From Actinomycetes bacterium (GTDB lineage Bacteria > Actinomycetota > Actinomycetes > Propionibacteriales > Propionibacteriaceae): DNA of 64,000 bases. A program made the position numbers and the translations under genes. The notes below the pieces were generated by a model, which saw only the letters and a program-made list of their open reading frames with translations, had not been told where the DNA came from and searched no databases. Below are positions 1-7,940 of this stretch, one piece after another (position 1 is the first letter of the stretch; each line of letters starts with the position of its first letter). The stretch lies in assembly GCA_023460935.1 (NCBI GenBank), contig JAEWOI010000016.1:54390-118389 (forward strand). The letters are read 5' to 3'.

Positions 1-603
1 CCGGGAGTGGTCGATGACGCCCTCGGCGACCTCCCGCATCGACTTGCGCAGGTCCATCGCCGTCTTCTGGATCCAGCGGAAGGCCTCCGGCTCGGTCAGG
101 CCAAGGCCCTCCTGCAGCAGCCCCTTGGCCTGGTCCACGGCCTTCCGGGACGCGAACCGCTCCTCCAGGTCCGCCACCTCGGCCTCCACCGCACGGATCT
201 CGGCGAAGCGCGCCATGGCGATCTCGATCGCCGGCACCACGTCGGAGGCGTCGAACGGCTTCACCACGTAGGCCATGGCGCCGGCGTCGCGGGCCCGCTC
301 CACGAGCTCACGCTGGCTGAACGCGGTCAGCATGACGACCGGTGCGATCCGCTCCTCGGCGATCGCAGCGGCCGCGGAGATGCCGTCCATCTTCGGCATC
401 TTCACATCCATCACCACCAGGTCGGGGGTGAGCTTGCGGGCCAGTTCGAGGGCCTCCTCGCCGTCGCCGGCCTCGGCGATCACGTCGTAGCCCTCGTCGG
501 TCAGCAGTTCGACGAGGTCGAGCCGGATCAACGCCTCGTCCTCGGCCACGAGCACCCGCAGGGGCGCGTCTTCGGGACGGTCTTCGTCGGCTGTGTGCAC
601 CAT
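1..603 (-). CDS. pdtaR: ANTAR-domain response regulator, PdtaR-like (3' end cut by window)
   Basis: Cytoplasmic two-component response regulator whose output domain binds RNA. In the PdtaS/PdtaR family, phosphorylation of the receiver lets the ANTAR domain bind hairpins in nascent transcripts and prevent termination. The ATG is at 603-601 and 201 codons are visible with no stop, so only a few residues can be missing (mycobacterial PdtaR is about 205 aa). The receiver spans about residues 15-135, with the acidic pair E21/D22, phosphoacceptor D66 (VVMDVKMP) and K115 (VVKPF). A helical linker leads to the ANTAR domain from about residue 140 (KAVDQAKGLLQ). No histidine kinase lies in the window. 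The partner and targets are inferred from the family only. Confidence 0.93.
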   Translation of the reverse strand, partial: MVHTADEDRPEDAPLRVLVAEDEALIRLDLVELLTDEGYDVIAEAGDGEEALELARKLTPDLVVMDVKMPKMDGISAAAAIAEERIAPVVMLTAFSQRELVERARDAGAMAYVVKPFDASDVVPAIEIAMARFAEIRAVEAEVADLEERFASRKAVDQAKGLLQEGLGLTEPEAFRWIQKTAMDLRKSMREVAEGVIDHSR

Positions 604-649
604 GGTCGCTTCCTGGCTGGGCGTTCTCTGCAGATGGGGGCAGGTCGAG

Positions 650-678
650 GTTACAGGCCCCGGCTTGGGGGCCGCCAA
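650..678 (-). promoter_or_regulatory. Candidate sigma70-type promoter for pdtaR
   Basis: Read on the minus strand this is TTGGCG, a 17-base spacer and TGTAAC. It ends 47 bases before the pdtaR ATG. Each hexamer matches 4 of 6 consensus positions and the spacing is ideal. It lies between pdtaR and the divergent tRNA-Leu gene. Confidence 0.45.
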
Positions 679-703
679 GTTGTGACACAATCTCTGGGCA
701 CCT

Positions 704-786
704 GCCGGGGTGGCGGAATGGTATACGCGGACGGCTCAAACCCGTCTGCCCGCAAGGGCGTAGGGGTTCGAATCCCCTCCTCGGCA
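704..786 (+). tRNA. tRNA-Leu (anticodon CAA)
   Basis: A complete class II tRNA cloverleaf can be folded. The acceptor arm is 704-710 with 779-785 (one G:U pair) and the discriminator is A786. The anticodon stem GACGG/CCGTC is 730-734 and 742-746, and the loop 735-741 carries CAA at 737-739, which reads UUG leucine codons. A variable arm follows, and the T arm AGGGG/CCCCT (762-766, 774-778) encloses TTCGAAT. The 3' CCA is not fully encoded, because CCG follows the discriminator, so it must be added after transcription. Confidence 0.95.
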
Positions 787-831
787 CCGTTGCTCCCACC
801 CCTTCCCAGCCTCGGCCAGCGCCCGCGAGCG

Positions 832-837
832 TAGAAT
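832..837 (+). promoter_or_regulatory. Candidate -10 box (TAGAAT) for the small membrane gene
   Basis: TAGAAT matches the -10 consensus at 5 of 6 positions and would start transcription about 25 bases before the ATG at 869. No good -35 hexamer is visible upstream. Confidence 0.35.
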
Positions 838-868
838 TGATGACGTCCGGCCGGCTCGAGGAGGAGCC

Positions 869-1249
869 ATGACGAGCGTGCTGCTCGCGTTCGTGCTCGC
901 GGTAGTGCTGGTACTCGGCTTCGTGGTCAGCGGCCGCGCGAGAGCCCGGTCGAAGGGCCGGACCACTTCCGCCGGCTGGGTCGCGCTGGTCACCGGCGGG
1001 TTGGGGCTGGTGGCGCTCGGGGCGCCCCTCCTGGAGAGCTGGCTTGGCCGCTCCGGCACGCTCATGGAACGGTTCGGGTGGCTGCTGCCGGCATCGGTCA
1101 CGCTCGGCCTGGTCGCGCTGGGGACGGCGGTGTTCGCCGTGGCCACCGGAGAACGCGGGTGGCGCACCTGGACCGGCCTCGCCTGCGGCGCCCTGGTCAG
1201 CGGATTCTGGCTGGTCTTCGCCATCGGCGAGCTGCTCTACCCCCACTAG
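869..1249 (+). CDS. Small four-helix membrane protein, function unknown
   Basis: A 126-residue protein I do not recognise. It has a short N-terminal hydrophobic helix (about residues 3-21), a basic loop (RARARSKGR) and three more hydrophobic stretches near 36-56, 69-91 and 101-120, so it is probably an integral inner-membrane protein with four passes. The ATG is preceded by a strong GAGGAGGAG ribosome-binding site, which supports expression. It is monocistronic: tRNA-Leu lies upstream on the same strand and the alcohol dehydrogenase converges from the right with a 17-base gap. No catalytic motif is visible, so no function is proposed. Confidence 0.7.
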   Translation: MTSVLLAFVLAVVLVLGFVVSGRARARSKGRTTSAGWVALVTGGLGLVALGAPLLESWLGRSGTLMERFGWLLPASVTLGLVALGTAVFAVATGERGWRTWTGLACGALVSGFWLVFAIGELLYPH

Positions 1250-1266
1250 TCGGCTGCGCCGGCGGC

Positions 1267-2409
1267 TCAGCCCAGCGCCAGCTCCACCACCGCGCGCCCG
1301 GACACCTGGCCGTGCTCGAGCAGCCGGTAGGTCGACTCGGCCGCGGCAAGGGGCACCCGCTGCGACACGACCCCGCAGTAGTCCAGGACGCCACGGGCCG
1401 CCAGGTCGACGACGATCGGCAGGTCCGTCCGGGTGCGGGCGCCGTAGGAACCGCAGACCTGCTGGCCGCGCCGCACGATCCGGTTGATCTCGACCGCGGC
1501 CGTGGCTGCCCCGGCGGCCAGGCCCACCGGCACCATCCGGCCGCCGTCGGCGAGCAGCGTGAGGGCCTGCTCGAAGGTGGCCGGGAAGCCCAGCGCCTCG
1601 ATCGCCACATCCACGCCGCGACCGGCGGTGATCTCGAACACCCGGTCGCGTGCGTCCACGGCCCGCGCGTTGATCACGTCGGAGGCGCCGTAGCCGATCG
1701 CGGCCTCCAGCTTCTCGTCGTCAACGTCGATCGCGATGATCCGGCGGGCCCCCAGTTCGTGGGCCACCTGCACGATGTTGGAGCCGACCCCGCCGATGCC
1801 GATCACCGCCACCGTCTCGCCGTACCGCAGGTCCGCGCCGCGGCGCACCGCGCCGTAGGCCGTCATCGCCGCACACCCGAGGATGGCCGCCGCCACCGGG
1901 TCCATGCCCGGGCGCATCGGGGCCACCGCCGTGACCGGCACCACGCAGTACTCGGCCAGGCCGCCCATCGAGTACTGGGCCACCACGTTGCCGTCCAGGT
2001 CGGCCAGGCGGCTGCTGCCGTCGAACAGTTGGCCCTTCAGCCGGTTGAACTCGAAGAACGGCGGGCACAGGTCGTCACGGCCCCGCGCGCACTCCGCGCA
2101 CCGACCGCACGGCATCAGGAACGCCCCGCAGACCTGGTCGCCCACCTGCAGGCCGCTGGGCGGCGTGTTGGGGCCGAAGGCGACGATCGTGCCCGACACC
2201 TCGTGGCCCAGCACCGCCGGGGTCGGGAAGGCGATCTTGCCGGCCATCACGTGCAGGTCGGAGTGACACAGGCCGCAGGCCGTCACCTTGAGCAGCACCT
2301 CGCCCGAGTGCGGCTGCGGCGTACGGAGCCGGCGCACCTCGAGCGGCTCGCCCGGGGCGACCAGCACGGCCGCACGCATCGTCTCGGGAAGATCGCTGAT
2401 CTCGTCCAC
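1267..2409 (-). CDS. Zinc-dependent medium-chain alcohol dehydrogenase
   Basis: Cytoplasmic oxidoreductase of the medium-chain dehydrogenase family, expected to interconvert an alcohol and an aldehyde or ketone with NAD(P). The 380-residue protein has the catalytic zinc site CGLCHSD (Cys48) with the GHE histidine some 20 residues later, and a structural zinc lobe built on CGRCAECARGRDDLC. The nucleotide fold carries GIGGVG and is followed by IAIDVDDEK, where the acidic strand end suggests NAD rather than NADP. The call starts at GTG 2409; ATG 2379 (MRAAVLVAPGEP) is a plausible shorter start because family members often begin there. It is transcribed alone from the promoter at 2460-2488. The substrate cannot be read from the sequence. 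Confidence 0.93.
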   Translation of the reverse strand: MDEISDLPETMRAAVLVAPGEPLEVRRLRTPQPHSGEVLLKVTACGLCHSDLHVMAGKIAFPTPAVLGHEVSGTIVAFGPNTPPSGLQVGDQVCGAFLMPCGRCAECARGRDDLCPPFFEFNRLKGQLFDGSSRLADLDGNVVAQYSMGGLAEYCVVPVTAVAPMRPGMDPVAAAILGCAAMTAYGAVRRGADLRYGETVAVIGIGGVGSNIVQVAHELGARRIIAIDVDDEKLEAAIGYGASDVINARAVDARDRVFEITAGRGVDVAIEALGFPATFEQALTLLADGGRMVPVGLAAGAATAAVEINRIVRRGQQVCGSYGARTRTDLPIVVDLAARGVLDYCGVVSQRVPLAAAESTYRLLEHGQVSGRAVVELALG

Positions 2410-2459
2410 TGGCTCGCCTGTCGCTAGCGCCTGCGAGACCCGGCACCGGGCTCACTCGA

Positions 2460-2488
2460 AAACTAGCGACAACACTTTGTCCTGTCAA
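2460..2488 (-). promoter_or_regulatory. Sigma70-type promoter for the alcohol dehydrogenase
   Basis: On the minus strand the sequence reads TTGACA (perfect -35), 17 bases and TAGTTT (-10). The predicted start is near 2453, giving a leader of about 44 bases. This is the best-matched promoter in the window and it lies in the gap downstream of pyk. Confidence 0.65.
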
Positions 2489-2502
2489 TAGGTCAAAGGT
2501 GC

Positions 2503-3909
2503 TCAGTCCATTTCGTAGACCCGCAGGGAATTGGTCGACCGGGTGTGCCGCCCGGGGTTGCCGGCGACGATCACCACCCGGTCGCCGTGCTGCACCAGGC
2601 CGGTCTCGGTGAGCCCGGCCTGCACCGAATCGACCATCGCGTCGGTGTCGGTGTACTCCGGCGTCACGTAGGACTGCACGCCCCAGCACAGCGTCAGCTC
2701 CGCCGCTGTCTTCGGCAGCGGGGTGAAGGCCATGATCGGCACCTCCGAACGCAGCCGCGCCAGGCGGTGCGGGGTGTCGCCGGAGATCGTGAACGCTGCC
2801 AGGTACTTCGCCTGGACCCGCTCGGCCACCTCCACAGCGGCCTTGGAGATCACCCCCGATGTGGTGTGCGGGTTCCAGTCGATGCCGCGGATCTTGTCCA
2901 GGCCCTCGGTCTCGGTGCGCGTGATGATCCGGGACATCACGTCGACCGCCTCGATCGGGTACTCCCCCACCGCGGTCTCGCCGGAAAGCATCACCGCGTC
3001 TGCGCCGTCAAGGATCGCGTTGGCCACGTCGGAAGCCTCGGCCCGGGTCGGGCGGTGCGACGTGATCATCGACTCCAGCATCTGGGTTGCCACGATCACC
3101 GGCTTGGCCCAGGTGCGGGCCGCATCGATGATGCGCTTCTGCACCCCGGGAACGTCTTCCAGCGGAAGTTCCACGCCCAGGTCGCCACGGGCCACCATGA
3201 ACGCGTCGAAGGTGTCGATGATGGCGTCCAGGTTCTCGATCGCCTGCGGCTTCTCCAGCTTCGCGATCACCGGGACGTGCCGGCCCTCCTCGTCCATCAC
3301 GCGCCGCACCGGCTCGATGTCACTGGCGTTGCGCACGAAGGACAGCGCGACCATGTCCACGCCGTGGCGCAGCGCCCAGCGCAGGTCCCGCTCGTCCTTC
3401 TCGCTCAGCGCAGGCACGCTCACCGGCACCCCGGGCAGGTTGATGCCCTTGTGGTCGGACACCCTGCCGCCGACCACGACCTCTGTGACGACATCCGTAC
3501 CGGTCACCTCGACAGCCCGCAGCTCGATGGCCCCGTCGTTGATCAGGATCTGGTCACCGGGCCGGACGTCGTCGGTAAGGGTCTTCAGCGTGGTGGACGC
3601 CCGCTCCGCGGTCCCGTCCACGTCCTCGGTCGTGATGGTGAAGGTGTCGCCGGCCTCCAGCCAGGCCTCGCCGTCGGTGAACTTGCCCAGCCGGATCTTC
3701 GGACCCTGCAGGTCGGCCAGGACGCCGACCGGCCGGGACGCAGCCCTGGCCGCGTCCCGGATCCAGCCCAGCCGCCTGGCGTGCACCACGTGGTCACCGT
3801 GGCTCATGTTCAGCCGGGCGACGTTCATGCCGGCGTTGACGAGGTTGACGATCATCTCGGCCGACTCGGTGGCCGGCCCGATCGTGCAGACGATCTTTGC
3901 TCTACGCAC
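2503..3909 (-). CDS. pyk: Pyruvate kinase
   Basis: Catalyses the last glycolytic step, phosphoenolpyruvate plus ADP to pyruvate plus ATP, in the cytoplasm. The 468 residues match the family length. N-terminal MRRAKIVCTIGPAT and MNVARLNMSHG begin the barrel, ADLQGPKIRLG precedes the B domain, the catalytic lysine lies in VIAKLEKPQA, the metal/substrate site in ARGDLGVELP, and the adjacent signature is VATQMLESM. The start is GTG 3909. A TAGGGT hexamer lies exactly at -12 to -7 of that GTG, so the mRNA is probably leaderless and independent of the rluD-like gene 39 bases upstream. Confidence 0.97.
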   Translation of the reverse strand: MRRAKIVCTIGPATESAEMIVNLVNAGMNVARLNMSHGDHVVHARRLGWIRDAARAASRPVGVLADLQGPKIRLGKFTDGEAWLEAGDTFTITTEDVDGTAERASTTLKTLTDDVRPGDQILINDGAIELRAVEVTGTDVVTEVVVGGRVSDHKGINLPGVPVSVPALSEKDERDLRWALRHGVDMVALSFVRNASDIEPVRRVMDEEGRHVPVIAKLEKPQAIENLDAIIDTFDAFMVARGDLGVELPLEDVPGVQKRIIDAARTWAKPVIVATQMLESMITSHRPTRAEASDVANAILDGADAVMLSGETAVGEYPIEAVDVMSRIITRTETEGLDKIRGIDWNPHTTSGVISKAAVEVAERVQAKYLAAFTISGDTPHRLARLRSEVPIMAFTPLPKTAAELTLCWGVQSYVTPEYTDTDAMVDSVQAGLTETGLVQHGDRVVIVAGNPGRHTRSTNSLRVYEMD

Positions 3910-3915
3910 GCTCCG

Positions 3916-3921
3916 ACCCTA
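3916..3921 (-). promoter_or_regulatory. -10 box (TAGGGT) for leaderless pyk
   Basis: A TAnnnT hexamer at exactly -12 to -7 relative to the G of the pyk GTG start. This places the transcription start at the start codon. No strong -35 element is visible, as is common for actinobacterial leaderless promoters. Confidence 0.5.
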
Positions 3922-3948
3922 TCCCGATCGGCTGGCGACGCACCTGGC

Positions 3949-4863
3949 TCAACCGCGGACGAGCTGAAGGGCTGCGGCGAGGTCGTCGGGATAGGCGGAG
4001 TGGAACCGTACCGGCTCCCCGGTCCGCGGGTGGGTGAAGCCGAGCTCGACGGCGTGCAGCCACTGCCGCTCCAGGCCGAGGCGGGCGGCGAGCACTGGGT
4101 CGCCACCGTAGGTCGGGTCACCGACGCAGGGGTGCTTGATGGCCTGCATGTGCACCCTGATCTGGTGGGTGCGGCCGGTCTCGAGGTGCACCTCCAGCAG
4201 GGTGACCGCCCGGAACGCCTCGAGCATCCGGTAGTGGGTGACGCTGTGCCGGCCGCCGGCGACCACCGCCATCTTGTAGTCCGCCCCGGGGTGGCGTCCG
4301 ATCGGCGCCTCGATGGTGCCCTCGAACGGGTCGGGGTGGCCCTGGACGAGCGTGTGGTAGACCTTCTCCACCTCGCGGGAGCGGAAGGCCCGCTTGAGCA
4401 GGGTGTAGGCGGTCTCGCTCTTGGCCACCACCATCAGCCCGGAAGTGCCCACGTCGAGCCGCTGCACCACCCCCTGCCGTTCGGCTGCGCCCGAAGTGGA
4501 GATCCGGAAGCCGGCGGCGGCCAGGTGCTCCACCACCGACGGCCCGTCCCAGCCGAGGCTCGGGTGGGCGGCAACGCCCGCCGGCTTGTCCACCACAACG
4601 ATGTCGGCGTCGTCGTGCACGATCGTGATCCCGGCCACCTCCGCCGGTACCACCGAGACCGTCGGCGCGGTGCTGATCTCGACCTCGAGGAGGTCACCGG
4701 CGCGCACCCGGTGCGACTTCGCCACGGCCACAGAGTTCACCAGCACGCCACCGCCTGCGGCGAGCTCCTCGATCCGGCTGCGGGACAGCCCGGTCATCCT
4801 GGCCGCGGCTGCGTCCACCCGGTCACCGTCCAGCCCGTCCGGCACCAGCCAGACGCTAGCCAT
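3949..4863 (-). CDS. RluA/RluD-family 23S rRNA pseudouridine synthase
   Basis: Isomerises uridine to pseudouridine in RNA, probably at 23S rRNA sites as RluD does. The 304-residue protein has an N-terminal S4 RNA-binding domain (DAAAARMTGLSRSRIEELAAGG) and then the synthase core with the catalytic aspartate in QRLDVGTSG. Usually this motif begins HRLD; here Gln replaces His. ETGRTHQIRVHM is the other family signature. Its ATG overlaps the end of lspA by 8 bases, an order (lspA then rluD) widely conserved in bacteria. The exact target uridines cannot be told from sequence. Confidence 0.93.
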   Translation of the reverse strand: MASVWLVPDGLDGDRVDAAAARMTGLSRSRIEELAAGGGVLVNSVAVAKSHRVRAGDLLEVEISTAPTVSVVPAEVAGITIVHDDADIVVVDKPAGVAAHPSLGWDGPSVVEHLAAAGFRISTSGAAERQGVVQRLDVGTSGLMVVAKSETAYTLLKRAFRSREVEKVYHTLVQGHPDPFEGTIEAPIGRHPGADYKMAVVAGGRHSVTHYRMLEAFRAVTLLEVHLETGRTHQIRVHMQAIKHPCVGDPTYGGDPVLAARLGLERQWLHAVELGFTHPRTGEPVRFHSAYPDDLAAALQLVRG

Positions 4864-5368
4864 CCCCGGCCTCCGCGCCCTCCTTCAGGCGCAGGCCGTC
4901 CGGCTGCACCTGCGTGACCAGCGAGAGCCAGGCCACCAGCACCGCAGCTGCGGTGATGAAGATGTCGGCGACGTTGAAGATCGCGAAGTACGGCAGCTGG
5001 ATGAAGTCGACCACGTGGCCGTGGAACGGAGTCGGCTCACGGAAGAGGCGGTCGGCGAGGTTGCCGGCGATGCCGGCGAGCAGGAACCCGGTGACCACTG
5101 CCCAGCCGGTGTGCCGCACCCGCGGCAGCAGCCAGCCCAGCACTCCGGCCAGCGCCAGCATGGCGATCACGGTGAACACGACGGTGGCGTTCTCGCCCAT
5201 GCTGAAGGCAGCGCCGGGGTTGCGGATCAGCTGCAGCGTGACCAGGCCGCCCAGCAGCGGGATCGGCCGCTGCGGGTCCAGCCCGGCGATCGCCACAGCC
5301 TTGGTGACCTGGTCGAGCACCAGCCCGGCCAGCCCGATCCCGAGGCACAGCCAGCGGAGCCAGGTCAC
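4856..5368 (-). CDS. lspA: Lipoprotein signal peptidase II
   Basis: Membrane aspartyl protease that cleaves signal peptides from diacylglyceryl-modified prolipoproteins. With the GTG at 5368 the product is 170 residues, the usual size. A longer reading frame is open to 5491 but would lie inside the upstream traR/dksA gene, and its extra residues are not LspA-like. Four membrane segments are visible, with the family motifs DQVTKA, NPGAAFSMG and the two catalytic aspartates in GNLADRLF and FNVADIFI. It begins 23 bases after the traR/dksA stop and overlaps the next gene by 8 bases, so it is mid-operon. The start is less certain than the identity because the ribosome-binding site is weak. Confidence 0.93.
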   Translation of the reverse strand: MTWLRWLCLGIGLAGLVLDQVTKAVAIAGLDPQRPIPLLGGLVTLQLIRNPGAAFSMGENATVVFTVIAMLALAGVLGWLLPRVRHTGWAVVTGFLLAGIAGNLADRLFREPTPFHGHVVDFIQLPYFAIFNVADIFITAAAVLVAWLSLVTQVQPDGLRLKEGAEAGDG

Positions 5369-5391
5369 CCGGGCGCCCGTGGTGGGGACGG

Positions 5392-5835
5392 TTATCGCCG
5401 TTCCTCCCGCTGCTTGCAGGCCACGCACATCGTGGCCCTCGGGAAGACCTGCAGGCGGTCCTTCCCGATCGGCTGCCCGCAGGACTCGCACGAGCCGTAG
5501 TTGCCGGCCTCGAACAGCCGGTAGGCGAGCTGGGCCTGCTCGAGCATGTCCCGCGCGTTCTGCGCCAGCGACATCTCCTGGTCGCGTTCGAAGTTCGACG
5601 ACCCGACGTCGGCGGGGTCGCGCCCCGCACCGTCGGTGCCCTCCTCGAACAGGTCGGCCAGCCCGGCCTCTGCCACCTCGATCGCACGCTCCATGCGGGC
5701 GATGTCGGCCAGCAGCTCCTGGCGGATCTCCTCCACCTCGGCCTCGGTCCAGGGCTCCTCACCCTCGGCCACGGGGAAGGAGATCGGCTTCGTTCCCGCG
5801 TTCGGATCGTGCTCCGTTGTGCGTGCCGATGCCAT
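5392..5835 (-). CDS. TraR/DksA-family C4 zinc-finger protein
   Basis: Small cytoplasmic protein of the DksA/TraR superfamily, whose members bind the RNA polymerase secondary channel. It has an acidic helical N-terminal half (EEPWTEAEVEEIRQELLAD), a DNA-independent coiled hairpin, and a C4 zinc finger CESC-17 residues-CVAC near the C terminus. GGAGGAG lies 8 bases before ATG 5835, which favours this 147-residue start over GTG 5844. The gene precedes lspA, as in many actinobacteria. Whether it mimics DksA in the stringent response here is not shown. Confidence 0.88.
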   Translation of the reverse strand: MASARTTEHDPNAGTKPISFPVAEGEEPWTEAEVEEIRQELLADIARMERAIEVAEAGLADLFEEGTDGAGRDPADVGSSNFERDQEMSLAQNARDMLEQAQLAYRLFEAGNYGSCESCGQPIGKDRLQVFPRATMCVACKQREERR

Positions 5836-5892
5836 CGGCTTCACTCCTCCCCGCTAGGTCTGAGCAGGGAGAGTACCACCTGGCCGCAGGGC

Positions 5893-5912
5893 GTCCGGCC
5901 GAATCGCCGGAC
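5893..5912 (-). terminator. Possible terminator hairpin downstream of wag31
   Basis: GTCCGGC and GCCGGAC form a 7-bp stem with a 6-base loop, 27 bases after the wag31 stop. There is no U-tract. It could end wag31 transcription before the traR/dksA gene. Confidence 0.4.
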
Positions 5913-5938
5913 CCCGCCTGGAACGACCGGTCGCTGCC

Positions 5939-6928
5939 TCAGTGGCCTTCGCCGAGCAGCGCGTCGAGCCGCGGCGTCGGGGACTGCGCGGCCGGCTCGT
6001 TCAGGATCTCCGGCACACCGGAAGGCTCCAGCGTTGCGTCCGTCAGAGCCTTGATCTGGCTCTGCAGGTGGTTGGCCAGGTTCGTGCGGAAGGCCTGCTC
6101 GAAGTTGCGCAGGTGCTCGACCTTGCCGCGCAGGACGTCGCGTTCCTGCTCGAGCGCAGTGAACAGCTCCGCGCGGCGGGCGTCGGCCTCGCTGTTGACG
6201 GCGTCGGCGCGCTGCTGCGCCTCGCCCGTCAGGCGCTCGGCGTTCACGCGGGCCTCGGACTCGACCCGGTCGGCGCGCGTGCGGGCGTCGGTGAGGGTCT
6301 CGTGCGCCTTCTTGTTGGCGCTGTCGATCACGTTCTCGGCCTCGGCGCGGGCACTGGAGACGATCCGCTGCGCCTCGACCTGCGACTCGCCGACCAGGCG
6401 CTCGGCCTGTTCGGTGGCCATCTGCAGCAACCGGGTGACCGCAGGGGAGGCCTCGGCGGAGCTGGTGACGACGATGTTCTCCACCCGGCCCGTCGGCACC
6501 TCGGCCTCGGCCGGGGCAGGGGCCTGGGCGGCAGCGCGCAGCTGGGTGACCTCGGCGCGCAGGGCCTCCAGTTCGGCGTTGGCCGCGGCGAGCTCTGAGC
6601 GGGACTGCTCGAACTCCTGCGAGCGCTGCCCGAGCTGGTCGGAGCGGCCGCCGAGCTCGGCGCGGAGCTCCTCGAGCTCCGCCTCGCGGGCCCGCAGCTC
6701 CGAGCGGAGCTGGTCGGCGTCCGCGGAGTCGCCGGGCACGAAGATGCTGGAGGGCTCGCTCGAACTGAGCGCCTCGATCTGCTGCTTGAGGGTGCTGTTC
6801 TCCTCGGTCAGCTGGGAGAGCGTGGCCTCGACCTTGTCCACGAAGTTGTCGACGTCGACGGGTTCGTAGCCGTTCCGCCGGGCCAGGTGGAAGCGGGTCT
6901 GGCGGACCTGCTCGAGGGTCAGGGTCAT
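5939..6928 (-). CDS. wag31: DivIVA/Wag31 polar growth and septum-site protein
   Basis: Cytoplasmic coiled-coil scaffold that binds curved membrane at poles and septa and directs peptidoglycan synthesis in actinobacteria. The 329-residue protein begins with the DivIVA lipid-binding domain (MTLTLEQVRQTRFHLARRN, then GYEPVDVDNFVDKV). Long heptad-rich coiled coils follow, interrupted by a Pro/Ala/Glu linker (AAAQAPAPAEAEVP) near residues 145-160. A second helix has many AEAR/ERL repeats. GAGGTGA precedes the ATG. It lies downstream of ftsZ-sepF-yggT, its usual place, but has its own candidate promoter. Confidence 0.93.
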   Translation of the reverse strand: MTLTLEQVRQTRFHLARRNGYEPVDVDNFVDKVEATLSQLTEENSTLKQQIEALSSSEPSSIFVPGDSADADQLRSELRAREAELEELRAELGGRSDQLGQRSQEFEQSRSELAAANAELEALRAEVTQLRAAAQAPAPAEAEVPTGRVENIVVTSSAEASPAVTRLLQMATEQAERLVGESQVEAQRIVSSARAEAENVIDSANKKAHETLTDARTRADRVESEARVNAERLTGEAQQRADAVNSEADARRAELFTALEQERDVLRGKVEHLRNFEQAFRTNLANHLQSQIKALTDATLEPSGVPEILNEPAAQSPTPRLDALLGEGH

Positions 6929-6986
6929 TGCTCACCTCACGTGATCGAGAACGGGACCGGTTCCACCGGGCCCGAAGTGCGTACTC

Positions 6987-7016
6987 AGGCTAATGCAGCC
7001 GGAATCCTGAGTCCAA
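6987..7016 (-). promoter_or_regulatory. Candidate promoter for wag31
   Basis: TTGGAC, 18 bases and TAGCCT on the minus strand, 58 bases before the wag31 ATG. The same two hexamers, with 19 bases between them, occur upstream of ftsZ (9885-9915). Confidence 0.38.
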
Positions 7017-7054
7017 GACCGGCCGATGATGCCTTGTGGAGGGTAAACCGCAGG

Positions 7055-7351
7055 TCAAGACATCCAGAACAAGTAAGGCAGCCAGCGGCCGAGCAGCGAC
7101 AGGGTCACCCACAGCACGGCGAGGGACAGGTCGAGGCTGATCCCGCCGAGGCGCACCGGGGGGAGGAACCGGCGCAGGAAGCGCAACGGGGGGTCGGTGA
7201 CGGTGTAGACGAACTCGGCCACGACCAGCAGCACCCCCCGCGGCTGCCAGTCGCGCACCAGCAGGGGGACCAGGGACAGCACCACCCGGACGGTCAGCAC
7301 CGCCAGGTAGATCCAGATGGCCCATGCGATCAAGGTGCCGATGAGGGCCAT
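7055..7351 (-). CDS. YggT-family membrane protein
   Basis: A 98-residue inner-membrane protein of the YggT family, which is found beside division genes in actinobacteria, firmicutes and cyanobacteria. It has an N-terminal hydrophobic helix (IGTLIAWAIWIYLAVLTVRV), the family motif around YTVTDPPLRFLRRFLPPVRL, and a C-terminal hydrophobic segment (LSLAVLWVTLSLLGRWLPYL). It follows sepF by 13 bases and is probably co-transcribed with it. Its precise role is unknown; family members have been linked to division and osmotic stress. Confidence 0.88.
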   Translation of the reverse strand: MALIGTLIAWAIWIYLAVLTVRVVLSLVPLLVRDWQPRGVLLVVAEFVYTVTDPPLRFLRRFLPPVRLGGISLDLSLAVLWVTLSLLGRWLPYLFWMS

Positions 7352-7364
7352 CAGCGCCCGCCTT

Positions 7365-7841
7365 TCAGGACTGGTTGAAGAAGCCGCCGGCCAGGCGTTC
7401 CTTGTCCTCGGCAGCGACGCTCACGTTGTGCGGCGAGAGCAGGAAGACCTTGCTGGTGATGCGCTCAATGCTGCCACGCAGGCCAAAGATCAGCCCCGCG
7501 GAGAAGTCCACGAGGCGCTTGGCGTCGGCGTCCTCCATGTCGGAGACGTTCATGATCACCGGGATGCCGTCGCGGAAGTTCTCCCCGATCGTGCGCGCCT
7601 CGTTGTAGGTGCGCGGGTGCACGGTGATGATCCGGTTGATGTCGGCGACGCGGTGGTGGTCCCTTGCTGCCGGACGACGGGTCTCGAGCTCCGTCACGGT
7701 CGCCGCGGCGGGCCGGGGCTCAGGATCACGACGGTCGAGCACCTGCTCGGTGACCTCGTCCGCTGCCGGCTCGACCTCGGCGTAGTCGTTGTCGGAAACC
7801 AGGCCCAACCACACGGCCGCCTTCTTCAAGCGCTCAGCCAT
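7365..7841 (-). CDS. sepF: Cell division protein SepF
   Basis: Membrane-associated FtsZ partner that tethers FtsZ filaments and stands in for FtsA, which actinobacteria lack. The start ATG 7841 gives 158 residues beginning MAERLKKAAVWLGLV, the N-terminal amphipathic membrane helix. AAAGGGG lies 6 bases upstream, which excludes the longer frame. A charged linker follows, then the SepF fold with HPRTYNEARTIGENFRDG, the MNVSDMED strand, and FSAGLIFGLRGSI near the end. It lies 99 bases after pgeF. The yggS gene that often separates the two in related genomes is absent. Confidence 0.93.
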   Translation of the reverse strand: MAERLKKAAVWLGLVSDNDYAEVEPAADEVTEQVLDRRDPEPRPAAATVTELETRRPAARDHHRVADINRIITVHPRTYNEARTIGENFRDGIPVIMNVSDMEDADAKRLVDFSAGLIFGLRGSIERITSKVFLLSPHNVSVAAEDKERLAGGFFNQS

Positions 7842-7940
7842 CTCCAGCCCCTTTGTCGTCTCGCCAGTCCCAACAGATGCTAGTGCCGGCACCGGTCAGC
7901 GGCGGTTAGCCACGCCCCGCCACTGGCGGGTGTCGTGCGG

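Noticed and set aside
2545..4917. A 790-codon plus-strand frame across pyk and the rluD-like gene
   Set aside because: It is antisense to two recognised genes and its translation is rich in His, Arg, Gly and Asp with no domain.
4869..5491. LspA start further upstream at 5491
   Set aside because: That part overlaps the zinc finger of the traR/dksA gene and is not LspA-like; GTG 5368 precedes the first membrane helix.
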